Positions 45,004-52,232 of a stretch of 64,000 nucleotides of DNA are shown here, piece after piece. A model generated the notes under the pieces. That model worked only from the letters and a program-made list of their open reading frames with translations. It made no database searches and was not told the origin of the DNA. How positions within the stretch are numbered: position 1 is the stretch's first letter; each line of letters begins with the position of its first letter. This stretch comes from an uncultured Flavobacteriaceae bacterium. Its GTDB lineage: Bacteria > Bacteroidota > Bacteroidia > Flavobacteriales > Flavobacteriaceae. The position numbers were made by a program, and so were the translations under genes. The DNA is taken from the NCBI GenBank assembly GCA_947502495.1, contig CANNAC010000002.1, forward strand, positions 558,001 to 622,000. The letters run 5' to 3'.

Positions 45004-45999
45004 CTATTCTGTAAATTGAAAGTCACCAAACTTTTCTAACACCTCATCAAAAGCAGCAAATACATCTACAGATGCATCACTAGTAACCATTTTCATTCGG
45101 TGTTCTTTAAAATGTGGAATCCCTTTAAAGTAATTGGTATAATGTCTTCTCGTTTCAAAAACACCTAATATTTCTCCCTTCCAATCAATAGACATCTGTA
45201 AATGTCTACGAGCAGCTTCTACGCGTTCTTGCATCGTAATTGGTCTGTAATGTTCGCCGGTTTCAAAAAAGTGCTTTACTTGTTTAAAAAACCAAGGATT
45301 ACCAATAGTAGCACGACCAATCATACAACCATCTAATCCATAAACATCTCGCATTTCCATAGCGCGTTCTGGAGTAGTAACATCGCCATTTCCAAACACA
45401 GGAATGTGCATACGTGCATTATTTTTTACTTCTGCAATTGGTTTCCAATCTGCATCGCCTTTATACATTTGCGCTCTTGTACGTCCGTGAATCGCTATCG
45501 CCTTACAGCCAACATCTTGTAATCTTTCGGCAACCTCAACTATTCGAATAGAATCATGATCCCAACCCAAACGCGTTTTTACCGTGATTGGAATGTTGGT
45601 ACGTTTCACCATTTCGGCAGTTAGTTGCTCCATCAAACAGACATCTTTTAAAATCCCTGCTCCTGCGCCTTTACTAACTACTTTCTTTACCGGACAACCA
45701 AAATTAATATCGATAATATCTGGTTTAGATTCTGCAACAATATCAATAGTTTGTAGCATACTATCTAAATTGGCTCCAAAAATCTGAATCCCAACAGGAC
45801 GCTCTTTTTCGTAAATATCTAACTTCATAACACTTTTTGCAGCATTACGTATTAAACCTTCACTACTTACAAATTCTGTGTATACCACATCTGCACCTTG
45901 TTCTTTGCATAATGCACGAAAAGGTGGATCACTTACATCTTCCATTGGTGCTAACAATAAAGGAAAGTCAGGAAGTTCTATGTTGCCTATTTTTACCAA
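45004..45999 (-). CDS. dusB: tRNA-dihydrouridine synthase (DusB-like)
   Basis: 331 aa TIM-barrel flavoenzyme. LLLAPMEDVSDPPFRALC at the N-terminus, catalytic Cys in DINFGCPVKKVVSKGAGAGIL, IHGRTRAQMYKG and GNGDVTTPERAMEM, all Dus signatures. It reduces uridines in the tRNA D-loop using NADPH and FMN. Separated from the lipoprotein/Lgt-like cluster by a divergent promoter region. Confidence 0.95.
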   Translation of the reverse strand: MVKIGNIELPDFPLLLAPMEDVSDPPFRALCKEQGADVVYTEFVSSEGLIRNAAKSVMKLDIYEKERPVGIQIFGANLDSMLQTIDIVAESKPDIIDINFGCPVKKVVSKGAGAGILKDVCLMEQLTAEMVKRTNIPITVKTRLGWDHDSIRIVEVAERLQDVGCKAIAIHGRTRAQMYKGDADWKPIAEVKNNARMHIPVFGNGDVTTPERAMEMRDVYGLDGCMIGRATIGNPWFFKQVKHFFETGEHYRPITMQERVEAARRHLQMSIDWKGEILGVFETRRHYTNYFKGIPHFKEHRMKMVTSDASVDVFAAFDEVLEKFGDFQFTE

Positions 46000-46016
46000 G
46001 TACTATATATTTTGCG

Positions 46017-46024
46017 CAAAAATA
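46017..46024 (-). promoter_or_regulatory. TAnnTTTG -7 box of dusB
   Basis: TATTTTTG on the minus strand, 17 bases upstream of the dusB start. Confidence 0.55.
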
Positions 46025-46077
46025 AGTCTTTTATTTTAATAAAAAATAAACACAAAAATCACTTCTATGTAAATATG

Positions 46078-46085
46078 TACCTTTG
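46078..46085 (+). promoter_or_regulatory. TAnnTTTG -7 box of the lipoprotein/Lgt-like/radical SAM cluster
   Basis: TACCTTTG ending 16 bases before the lipoprotein ATG at 46102. It supports that start over the longer frame from 46012. Confidence 0.6.
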
Positions 46086-46101
46086 CAGCAAAAACATTAA
46101 A

Positions 46102-46635
46102 ATGAAAAAGAACCTACTTTTACTTTTTGTCCCTGTTATACTCCTTTTAAATTGTAGTGCTATAGACGAATTAACCAAGTTCGATTTAGACTATCAAACA
46201 AGTTATTCTATTGCACCAAGCACTTTAATAAATACGCCTTTTGATATCCAAACGCCAGATATGACTACCGAGTCGGAGTCTACTTTTGAAAGCAATGATA
46301 CGCGTAAAGACTTAATTGAAAGCATTAAACTAAAAACGATTAAGCTTACTATTGACAATCCGCAAGATGGGAATTTCAACTTTTTAAAAGAAATTCATGT
46401 TTATATTAATGCAGAAGACCTTGAAGAAGTTGAAATTGCAAATGCATTTGATTTAGAAGACACAAACTCGAAGACCATTACCTTAGAGGTTACCGATCAA
46501 GAATTGAAAGAGTTTATTAAAAAAGATACTTTTAGTTTACGTGTTAAAACGGTTACAGACGAAACGATTAGCGAAACACACGATATAACCATTGACACTA
46601 AATTTAGAGTAGATGCTGAAATTTTAGGTGTATAA
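46102..46635 (+). CDS. hypothetical lipoprotein, first gene of the Lgt-like cluster
   Basis: 177 aa. Start at ATG 46102 chosen because of the -7 box and the signal peptide KKNLLLLFVPVILLLNCSA with lipobox Cys18. The mature part is acidic, beta-rich (LIESIKLKTIKLTIDNP, FNFLKEIHVYINAE) and ends VDAEILGV. No named family recognised, but similar proteins are frequent in flavobacteria. 23 bases separate its stop from the Lgt-like TTG start. If the cluster modifies a lipid or lipid anchor, this lipoprotein could be its substrate; that is inference. Confidence 0.82.
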   Translation: MKKNLLLLFVPVILLLNCSAIDELTKFDLDYQTSYSIAPSTLINTPFDIQTPDMTTESESTFESNDTRKDLIESIKLKTIKLTIDNPQDGNFNFLKEIHVYINAEDLEEVEIANAFDLEDTNSKTITLEVTDQELKEFIKKDTFSLRVKTVTDETISETHDITIDTKFRVDAEILGV

Positions 46636-46658
46636 TTTCCTTTATTTAATCTCATAAT

Positions 46659-47408
46659 TTGCAGATCCCTTTTGAACCCACTGTGTTTGGTTACCCTATA
46701 AATATTCATCTTGTTTTAGAATATTTAGCATTTTTTATTGCCTTTAGGTATTACGTTTTTTTAAGACGAAATAGTACCGATACGATTAACACCAACAACC
46801 GATTATCTATCATTCTTGGTGCCGCTCTTGGTGCTTTAATTGGTTCGCGATTGGTTGGTTTTTTAGAAAACCCTTTCATTGATTTTTCTCAGGAAAATAT
46901 TATTCAGGTATTAAACACCAAAACCATCATGGGAGGATTATTTGGTGGTTTACTAGGTGTAGAATTAGCGAAAAAAATTATTGGCGAAAAAACGTCTTCT
47001 GGTGATTTGTTCACGTTTCCTATACTTCTAGGTATTTTTATTGGTCGTGTTGGTTGCTTTTTTTCTGGTATTAACGAGTTTACTTACGGTAAAGAAACCA
47101 CTTCGTTTTTAGGTATGTATTTAGGTGATGGTATACTTCGTCATGCCACTTCCCTTTATGAATTGGTGTTTTTGGTTTTTCTATTCTTTCTATTAAAACA
47201 GATTAAAAACAAGGCCGTTTTAAAAAATGGCGAAGTCTTCAAGATTTTTATGCTAAGCTATTTCGGATTTCGGTTTTTTATCGAATTCTTAAAACCTAAT
47301 GTTTTTTATGTTTTTGGTTTCAGTAGCATTCAAATATTATGTGTAATTTGTTGGTTGTATTACAGCAAGTTTCTTACTAGTCTTATACTTAGTAAGAAAG
47401 CGCGTTAA
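46659..47408 (+). CDS. Lgt-like prolipoprotein diacylglyceryl transferase homologue, atypical active site
   Basis: 249 aa with about seven helices of the Lgt fold. Start TTG 46659 (stop in frame at 46647); GTG 46683 is the alternative. Conserved: IGSRLVGFLENP (54-73), TIMGGLFGGLLGVELA, GRVGCFFSG with Arg130 matching Lgt Arg143 region, and FRFFIEFLKP with Arg205. Missing: the HGG motif holding Lgt His103 (TIMGGL here) and the Asn of GRxGNF, replaced by Cys133. Such a change is shared, as I recall, with the GRIGC-type branch that is not the housekeeping Lgt. Its stop codon lies inside repeat copy C. The next gene is a Tes-like radical SAM enzyme. Confidence 0.8.
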   Translation: MQIPFEPTVFGYPINIHLVLEYLAFFIAFRYYVFLRRNSTDTINTNNRLSIILGAALGALIGSRLVGFLENPFIDFSQENIIQVLNTKTIMGGLFGGLLGVELAKKIIGEKTSSGDLFTFPILLGIFIGRVGCFFSGINEFTYGKETTSFLGMYLGDGILRHATSLYELVFLVFLFFLLKQIKNKAVLKNGEVFKIFMLSYFGFRFFIEFLKPNVFYVFGFSSIQILCVICWLYYSKFLTSLILSKKAR

Positions 47409-47504
47409 GGATTGTAGTGAAAATCCTTTTTGTGAGGCACGAGCAAAAAGATTGCAGCGTAAAGCCTGACCCTTTGCAGCTCTTTAGCGAAAAAGGGTAA
47501 CGCC
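47402..47504 (+). repeat. dispersed intergenic repeat, copy C
   Basis: 103 bp, begins GCGTTAAGGATTG (containing the TAA stop of the Lgt-like gene) and ends GCGAAAAAGGGTAACGCC. Shares AAAGCCTGACCCTTTGC with copy A but has a different middle (GAGGCACGAGCAAAAAGA). It forms most of the 119-base gap before the radical SAM gene and would be in its leader if co-transcribed. Confidence 0.7.
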
Positions 47505-47527
47505 CAAATGATAATAAAAACAAAGAA

Positions 47528-48922
47528 ATGCCAGTTAGAAAATATACCTATTACGATTTTACCTTAAGCTTATGTCCCGAGTGTTTAAAGCGTGTGGATG
47601 CAAAAATTGTGTTTGAAGACGGCAATGTTTATATGTTGAAACGTTGCAAAGAACATGGCAATTCTAAGGTGCTTATTGCAGACGATATTGCATATTACAA
47701 AAACATACGAAACTACAACAAGCCAAGCGAAACGCCGTATACGTTTAACACGAAAACCGATTATGGTTGCCCTTATGATTGTGGTTTGTGTCCAGACCAT
47801 GAGCAGCATAGTTGTTTGACGGTTGTAGAGGTTACCGATCGATGCAATTTAACCTGCCCAACTTGTTATGCGGGTTCGTCGCCAACCTATGGAAGACATC
47901 GTACGTTGGACGAAGTAAAAGCGATGTTAGATACCATTGTTAGAAATGAAAAGGAACCAGATGTGGTACAGATTTCGGGCGGAGAACCCACGATTCATCC
48001 GCAGTTTTGGGAAATTATGGACTATGCAAAATCGTTACCAATTCGGCATTTGATGTTGAATACCAATGGTATTAAAATTGCTAAAGATTTCGCTTTCGCG
48101 GAAAGGCTAAAAACCTACGCTCCAGATTTTGAGATTTATTTACAATTCGATTCGTTTGAAAATAGCGTGTTGCGAGAACTTCGTGGTGCAGATTTAAACG
48201 ATATTAGAAAACAAGCGATTGAAAACCTCAACAAATTAAATCTTTCTACCACCTTAGTGGTTACGCTTCAAAAAGGGTTGAATGATGGTGAAATTGGAAA
48301 AATTATAGAATATGCATTGAAGCAAAAATGTATTCGTGGCGTTACTTTACAACCGACACAGATTGCAGGAAGACTGGAAAATTTTAATCCGGAAACCGAT
48401 AGAATGACACTTACCGAAGTGCGTAGAAAAATAATGGAGCAAACGGATATTTTTAATCCGGATGATTTGCTTCCGGTGCCTTGTAATCCCGACGCTTTGG
48501 TTATGGGTTATGCGCTTAAACTAGGAGACGAAGTGTTTCCATTAACGCGTTATATTAACCCGAATGACTTACTAGACAATAGCAAAAACACTATTATTTA
48601 TGAGCAAGATTCGTTGCTTCAAGAAAAAATGATAGAATTATTCAGTACCGGGAATTCGGTGGAAGTTGCAGAAGAAAACCTAAAATCTATTATGTGTTGT
48701 TTGCCTAATATTGATGCACCAGATTTAGGATATGATAATTTGTTTCGGGTAATCATCATGCAGTTTATTGATGCGTATAACTTTGATGTTCGCGCCATTA
48801 AAAAATCTTGTGTGCATATTGTGGATAAGGATAATAAAATCATTCCGTTTGAAACGATGAATTTGTTTTATCGCGATGATAAAAAAGCGAGATTAGAGGA
48901 ATTAAGAAATGAAATGGTATGA
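47528..48922 (+). CDS. radical SAM protein of the tetraether-synthase-like (COG1964/Tes) group
   Basis: 464 aa. Three cysteine regions: an N-terminal CxxC...CxxH zinc-ribbon-like set (Cys16, Cys19, Cys40, His43); CPYDCGLCPDHEQHSC (Cys81, 85, 88, 96); the radical SAM CxxxCxxC at 106, 110, 113 in TDRCNLTCPTC. GGEPT (151-155) is the SAM loop. The C-terminus has CC (390-391) and KSCVHIVDKDNKIIPFETMN (Cys428, His430), matching the CxxH...DGxxxPFxxxN ending I know from archaeal Tes/MJ0619. Tes joins hydrocarbon tails of membrane lipids; bacterial relatives have been linked to membrane-spanning lipids. Product here is inference. It overlaps the next microprotein by one base. Confidence 0.85.
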   Translation: MPVRKYTYYDFTLSLCPECLKRVDAKIVFEDGNVYMLKRCKEHGNSKVLIADDIAYYKNIRNYNKPSETPYTFNTKTDYGCPYDCGLCPDHEQHSCLTVVEVTDRCNLTCPTCYAGSSPTYGRHRTLDEVKAMLDTIVRNEKEPDVVQISGGEPTIHPQFWEIMDYAKSLPIRHLMLNTNGIKIAKDFAFAERLKTYAPDFEIYLQFDSFENSVLRELRGADLNDIRKQAIENLNKLNLSTTLVVTLQKGLNDGEIGKIIEYALKQKCIRGVTLQPTQIAGRLENFNPETDRMTLTEVRRKIMEQTDIFNPDDLLPVPCNPDALVMGYALKLGDEVFPLTRYINPNDLLDNSKNTIIYEQDSLLQEKMIELFSTGNSVEVAEENLKSIMCCLPNIDAPDLGYDNLFRVIIMQFIDAYNFDVRAIKKSCVHIVDKDNKIIPFETMNLFYRDDKKARLEELRNEMV

Positions 48923-49092
48923 TGTGGTTCCTTCTTATTCTTGTTATGTTTATGCCTGCAGCGGTATTCGCTATTTATGGTAAAGAAGCCGAAAAAGGTA
49001 GTGAGAAACAAAAACAATACTATCAATTAGCCATGGTCTGTTTGGTGGCTAGTTTTGTTGTTTATGGTGTTGTTGTATTTACTAATTTATAA
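48922..49092 (+). CDS. 56-aa two-helix membrane microprotein
   Basis: ATG 48922 lies in the stop of the radical SAM gene (TGATG), 56 codons, stop 49090-49092. Two hydrophobic helices (about 2-20 and 37-54) flank a charged loop GKEAEKGSEKQKQ. No family recognised. Translational coupling to the radical SAM enzyme suggests it belongs to the same function, such as membrane docking. 3 bases before the next microprotein. Confidence 0.7.
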   Translation: MWFLLILVMFMPAAVFAIYGKEAEKGSEKQKQYYQLAMVCLVASFVVYGVVVFTNL

Positions 49093-49095
49093 AAG

Positions 49096-49302
49096 ATGAA
49101 GACATTATTACTTGAAGTAGGAAATTTAGACGGCTTGGTAATTATGCTTGTTGCCATTATGTTTGGTCCAGCAATTTTACTAACTATTATTGGAGCTGCC
49201 GTATTTAAAAAGAATAAAAAAGCAGCAAAAGTATTATTTATTCTTGCTACTGTTTATGTAATTATAAGCTTAGGTATTTGCGGAGCGCTTATGGCTAGTT
49301 AA
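49096..49302 (+). CDS. 68-aa two-helix membrane microprotein
   Basis: 68 aa, helices about 12-34 and 45-65, linked by the basic loop KKNKKAAK. Different sequence but same topology as its upstream neighbour. No family recognised. Last gene of the cluster; its last 33 bases overlap the 3' end of the convergent DUF4345 gene. Confidence 0.75.
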   Translation: MKTLLLEVGNLDGLVIMLVAIMFGPAILLTIIGAAVFKKNKKAAKVLFILATVYVIISLGICGALMAS

Positions 49303-49668
49303 TACCCCAAGTCCGTAAAAACCTAAAAGTAATTCTGCAAACGTTCCAAAGAGGTAACCAAAAGTTGGTGTGCCATCGAGTAGGATACTTAAAACTCTTC
49401 CGAAACCTAAACCAAGCATGAAAATCATGTTGGTTACTAAAGCCAATTTTAGGTAATTGGTTTTAAAAATGCCTAAAATCCAAAGTGTTGAAAACCCCAA
49501 ATACAGCCCCATTATGGCTTTAAAAAAGTTATGCTCGTCTATGGTATTTAAATGAATATCAAATTGCGAGCTTGGATTAAAACCATAAACAAACGCAACA
49601 GGAACCACAATACATACTGATATAATTACATGTATTTTAGTAATGATGTCTGTTTTGGTAATGTTCAT
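49270..49668 (-). CDS. DUF4345 domain membrane protein
   Basis: 132 aa with four hydrophobic helices. The pattern NFFKAIMGLYLGFSTLWILG and FMLGLGFGRVLSILLDGTP is the DUF4345 signature; function unknown. It overlaps the microprotein gene by 33 bases tail-to-tail and follows the M28 peptidase gene by 24 bases on the same strand, so it is probably transcribed with that gene. Confidence 0.8.
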   Translation of the reverse strand: MNITKTDIITKIHVIISVCIVVPVAFVYGFNPSSQFDIHLNTIDEHNFFKAIMGLYLGFSTLWILGIFKTNYLKLALVTNMIFMLGLGFGRVLSILLDGTPTFGYLFGTFAELLLGFYGLGVLTSHKRSANT

Positions 49669-49692
49669 TTTATTTTATCAAGTTATTAGAAG

Positions 49693-50919
49693 TTAAAACT
49701 GTATTTCCGCCTCTACTTCTATTCCTTCTCTTTCTACAATCACTTTAGTAATATCTCCTTCTTCAAATTTTGATAACCCTATCATGTATGTTGTCATATC
49801 TATCACTTCAACCTCACCAAGTTTTACAACTACATCGCCTCTTTGTAAGCCGGCTTTTTGTGCTGGTTTGTCTTCGCTAATACCATCAATTCGCATGCCT
49901 TTTCCATCGTATAAATAATCTGGAATTACGCCTAATCCAACTTTAAAACGCGGTACATCTTCGCTTTCGTTTTTAGTTTTTCTAAAAGGAAGTTTGCCGT
50001 TATTATCTAAATCGCTAACAATCTCATAAATGTAATTTGAAATTACTTGCATACCGTTAAAATGCAAACGCTCTGTGTCATCGGATGGTTTATGGTAATC
50101 TTCATGCTGACCCGTAAAAAAGTGCAATACAGGAATATCTGCATTATAAAAAGAAGTATGATCACTTGGTCCTACTCCAGATTCTTTTTGTATTAGTTTA
50201 AATCGGTTGTTATTCGCTTTTAAAGTTTGTTTGAATATTGGCGAAGTACCAACACCGTAAACCGCTAAGGTGCTATCCTTTTTAAGTCTACCAACCATAT
50301 CCATATTAATCATATAGTTTGCTTTCTTCGTGTCTATCGTTGGATTTTTCACAAAATAGTTAGAACCCAATAATCCCATTTCTTCACCAGAAAAAGTAAT
50401 AAATAAGTAATTGTTGTTAATATTCCCTTTCATTAATCGTTTTGCCAAGTTTAGTAACACTGCTACGCCACTTGCGTTATCATCTGCACCATTGTGAATC
50501 GCTCTTTCTCCTCTATACAAAGAACCTTCTGCGCCATAACCTAAATGATCATAATGCGCACCAATAATTATAGTGTTTTCTGCTTTATTGTCTATATATG
50601 CCACTACGTTGGTTCCAGTAATAGTACTGTCTCCATCTTTTACGGTATAATTTACTTCTTGATGCGGATCTGTTTTTGGTTTAAAGGAAAAGGTTTGGAA
50701 AAAACCATCGGTTCCTTTGGCGTGTAAACCTAGATCCTGAAAACGTTTTGCGATATATACCGCCGCTTTCTGCTCGCCTGCAGTTCCTGTTTGTCGGCCT
50801 TCTAAAGCATCATCTGCTAAAAACGCTACATCTTCTTGTATAGACACTTCTGGTATAACGATATCTTTTTTACAAGAACTCAATAGAATTAAAAAAACGA
50901 TTAGAATGCTGTATTTCAT
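49693..50919 (-). CDS. M28 family zinc aminopeptidase with PDZ domain, lipoprotein
   Basis: 408 aa. Lipobox Cys16 (LLSSCKKD). The M28 zinc site is complete: HYDHLG, GADDNASG, FSGEEMGLLGS, and the distal Asp/His in the 230-290 region (VGPSDHTSF, LHFFTGQHEDYH). A PDZ domain (about 315-405) with GLGVIPDYL follows. Periplasmic or surface aminopeptidase, complementing the other secreted peptidases in the window. It diverges from the TolB-like gene across a palindromic region. Confidence 0.93.
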   Translation of the reverse strand: MKYSILIVFLILLSSCKKDIVIPEVSIQEDVAFLADDALEGRQTGTAGEQKAAVYIAKRFQDLGLHAKGTDGFFQTFSFKPKTDPHQEVNYTVKDGDSTITGTNVVAYIDNKAENTIIIGAHYDHLGYGAEGSLYRGERAIHNGADDNASGVAVLLNLAKRLMKGNINNNYLFITFSGEEMGLLGSNYFVKNPTIDTKKANYMINMDMVGRLKKDSTLAVYGVGTSPIFKQTLKANNNRFKLIQKESGVGPSDHTSFYNADIPVLHFFTGQHEDYHKPSDDTERLHFNGMQVISNYIYEIVSDLDNNGKLPFRKTKNESEDVPRFKVGLGVIPDYLYDGKGMRIDGISEDKPAQKAGLQRGDVVVKLGEVEVIDMTTYMIGLSKFEEGDITKVIVEREGIEVEAEIQF

Positions 50920-50931
50920 AATGATAAATAT

Positions 50932-50949
50932 TAATTTTACGTAAAATTA
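50932..50949. promoter_or_regulatory. palindrome in the divergent M28 / TolB-like intergenic region
   Basis: TAATTTTACGTAAAATTA, perfect 18-bp palindrome, 12 bases upstream of the M28 start and 29 upstream of the TolB-like start. Each arm resembles a TAnnTTTG box with a final A, so it may act as two overlapping promoters or as an operator. Confidence 0.5.
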
Positions 50950-50978
50950 GGTATTAAATGCCATTTAAGTAAAAAATC

Positions 50979-52082
50979 ATGACTAAAAACTACACGCTTT
51001 TTATATTACTTCTTTTATCTATTGTTTCCTGTAAACAGAATACTTCTAAAACTGGAGATGCTACAACGGGAGCTACAAAATGGGTCGATTCTTTAATTTA
51101 TCCGGAAGAAACGCATTTTAAAAATATACGTCAAGTTACTTTTGGTGGTGATAATGCAGAAGCATATTGGAGTTTTGATGACAAGCAATTAGTTTTTCAG
51201 TCGAATAACAAAGACTGGAATGTAGAATGCGATCAAATGTTTTTAATGGACGCGAAAGAAATTTTTAAAGACAAAACGCCTCCTATGATTAGCACCGGAA
51301 ACGGAAGAACTACTTGTGCGTATTTTTTACCAGATAACGAGCATATTATTTATGCTTCTACACATTTGGGAGATGATGCTTGCCCAGAAACACCTTTACG
51401 TAAAAACGGAAAATACATCTGGCCAATTTATGACACCTATGATATTTTTGTAGCCGATTTAGAAGGAACTATAACCGCACAATTAACGCATGAAGTTGGT
51501 TATGACGCAGAACCAACGGTTTCTCCTAAAGGCGATAAAATTGTATTTACTTCGACTAGAAATGGTGATATCGATTTATATACTATGAATTTAGACGGAA
51601 GCGATGTGAAGCAAATTACTTTTGAATTGGGTTATGATGGAGGCGCTTTCTTTTCGCCAGATGGCACAAAAATTATCTTCCGTTCTTCTAGACCAAAAAC
51701 AGAAGAAGAAATAAAAGAATACAAAGATTTGTTAGCGGAAGGTTTAGTACAACCAACAGAAATGGAACTTTATATTTGTAATGCTGATGGAAGCGATTTA
51801 AAGCAATTAACCGACTTAGGAAACGCGAATTGGAGTCCGTTTTTTCATCCTAGCGGAGAGAAAATTTTATTCTCTTCTAACTTTGAATCCCCTCGCGGAT
51901 TTCCATTTAATTTATACTTAATTGATATCGACGGTAAAAACTTAGAACGCGTAACGCATAGTACTACTTTTGATGCTTTTCCTGTGTTTTCTAATGATGG
52001 TAAATACTTAGTCTTCTCTTCGAATAGAAATAATGGTGGCGGACATGACACTAATTTATTTATTGCAGAATGGCAAGACTAA
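50979..52082 (+). CDS. TolB-like PD40 beta-propeller lipoprotein
   Basis: 367 aa. Lipobox Cys18 (LSIVSCKQN). Repeated WD40-like PD40 blades: EAYWSFDDKQLVFQS, AEPTVSPKGDKIVFTS, GGAFFSPDGTKIIFRS, WSPFFHPSGEKILFSS, AFPVFSNDGKYLVFSS; a propeller of about six blades. Such proteins may bind peptides or partner proteins in the periplasm; no protease domain is attached. It is followed by three partial copies of its own 3' end. Confidence 0.85.
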   Translation: MTKNYTLFILLLLSIVSCKQNTSKTGDATTGATKWVDSLIYPEETHFKNIRQVTFGGDNAEAYWSFDDKQLVFQSNNKDWNVECDQMFLMDAKEIFKDKTPPMISTGNGRTTCAYFLPDNEHIIYASTHLGDDACPETPLRKNGKYIWPIYDTYDIFVADLEGTITAQLTHEVGYDAEPTVSPKGDKIVFTSTRNGDIDLYTMNLDGSDVKQITFELGYDGGAFFSPDGTKIIFRSSRPKTEEEIKEYKDLLAEGLVQPTEMELYICNADGSDLKQLTDLGNANWSPFFHPSGEKILFSSNFESPRGFPFNLYLIDIDGKNLERVTHSTTFDAFPVFSNDGKYLVFSSNRNNGGGHDTNLFIAEWQD

Positions 52083-52206
52083 AAGGATGGCAATTCTGAA
52101 ATATAATTAAAGAATGATACCGATATTGCAGAATGGAGCGATTAGCGATATTCTGAAATATATTAATTCTGATACAAACTTGTTTATTGCAGAATGGCAA
52201 GACTAA
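52062..52206 (+). repeat. three degenerate tandem copies of the TolB-like gene's 3' end
   Basis: ATTGCAGAATGG occurs at 52062, 52125 and 52186, spacing 63 and 61 bases. Copies 1 and 3 share TTTATTGCAGAATGGCAAGA and then CTAA; copies 1 and 2 are each followed by ATTCTGAAATATA. Copy 1 is the real gene end; copies 2 and 3 are untranslated relics. This also fills the 150-base gap to the barrel protein. Confidence 0.75.
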
Positions 52207-52232
52207 CAAACTCCTACTTTCTTAGGATTTTG

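Noticed and set aside
46012-46101. Longer start for the lipoprotein at 46012
   Set aside because: It would remove the signal peptide from the N-terminus and lies upstream of the promoter box at 46078.
46659-47408. Housekeeping lgt
   Set aside because: The HGG and GRxGNF residues required by canonical Lgt are replaced.
52062-52206. CRISPR-like array from regularly spaced ATTGCAGAATGG
   Set aside because: Only three units, degenerate, and the spacers repeat one another; copy 1 is coding. It is a duplicated gene end.
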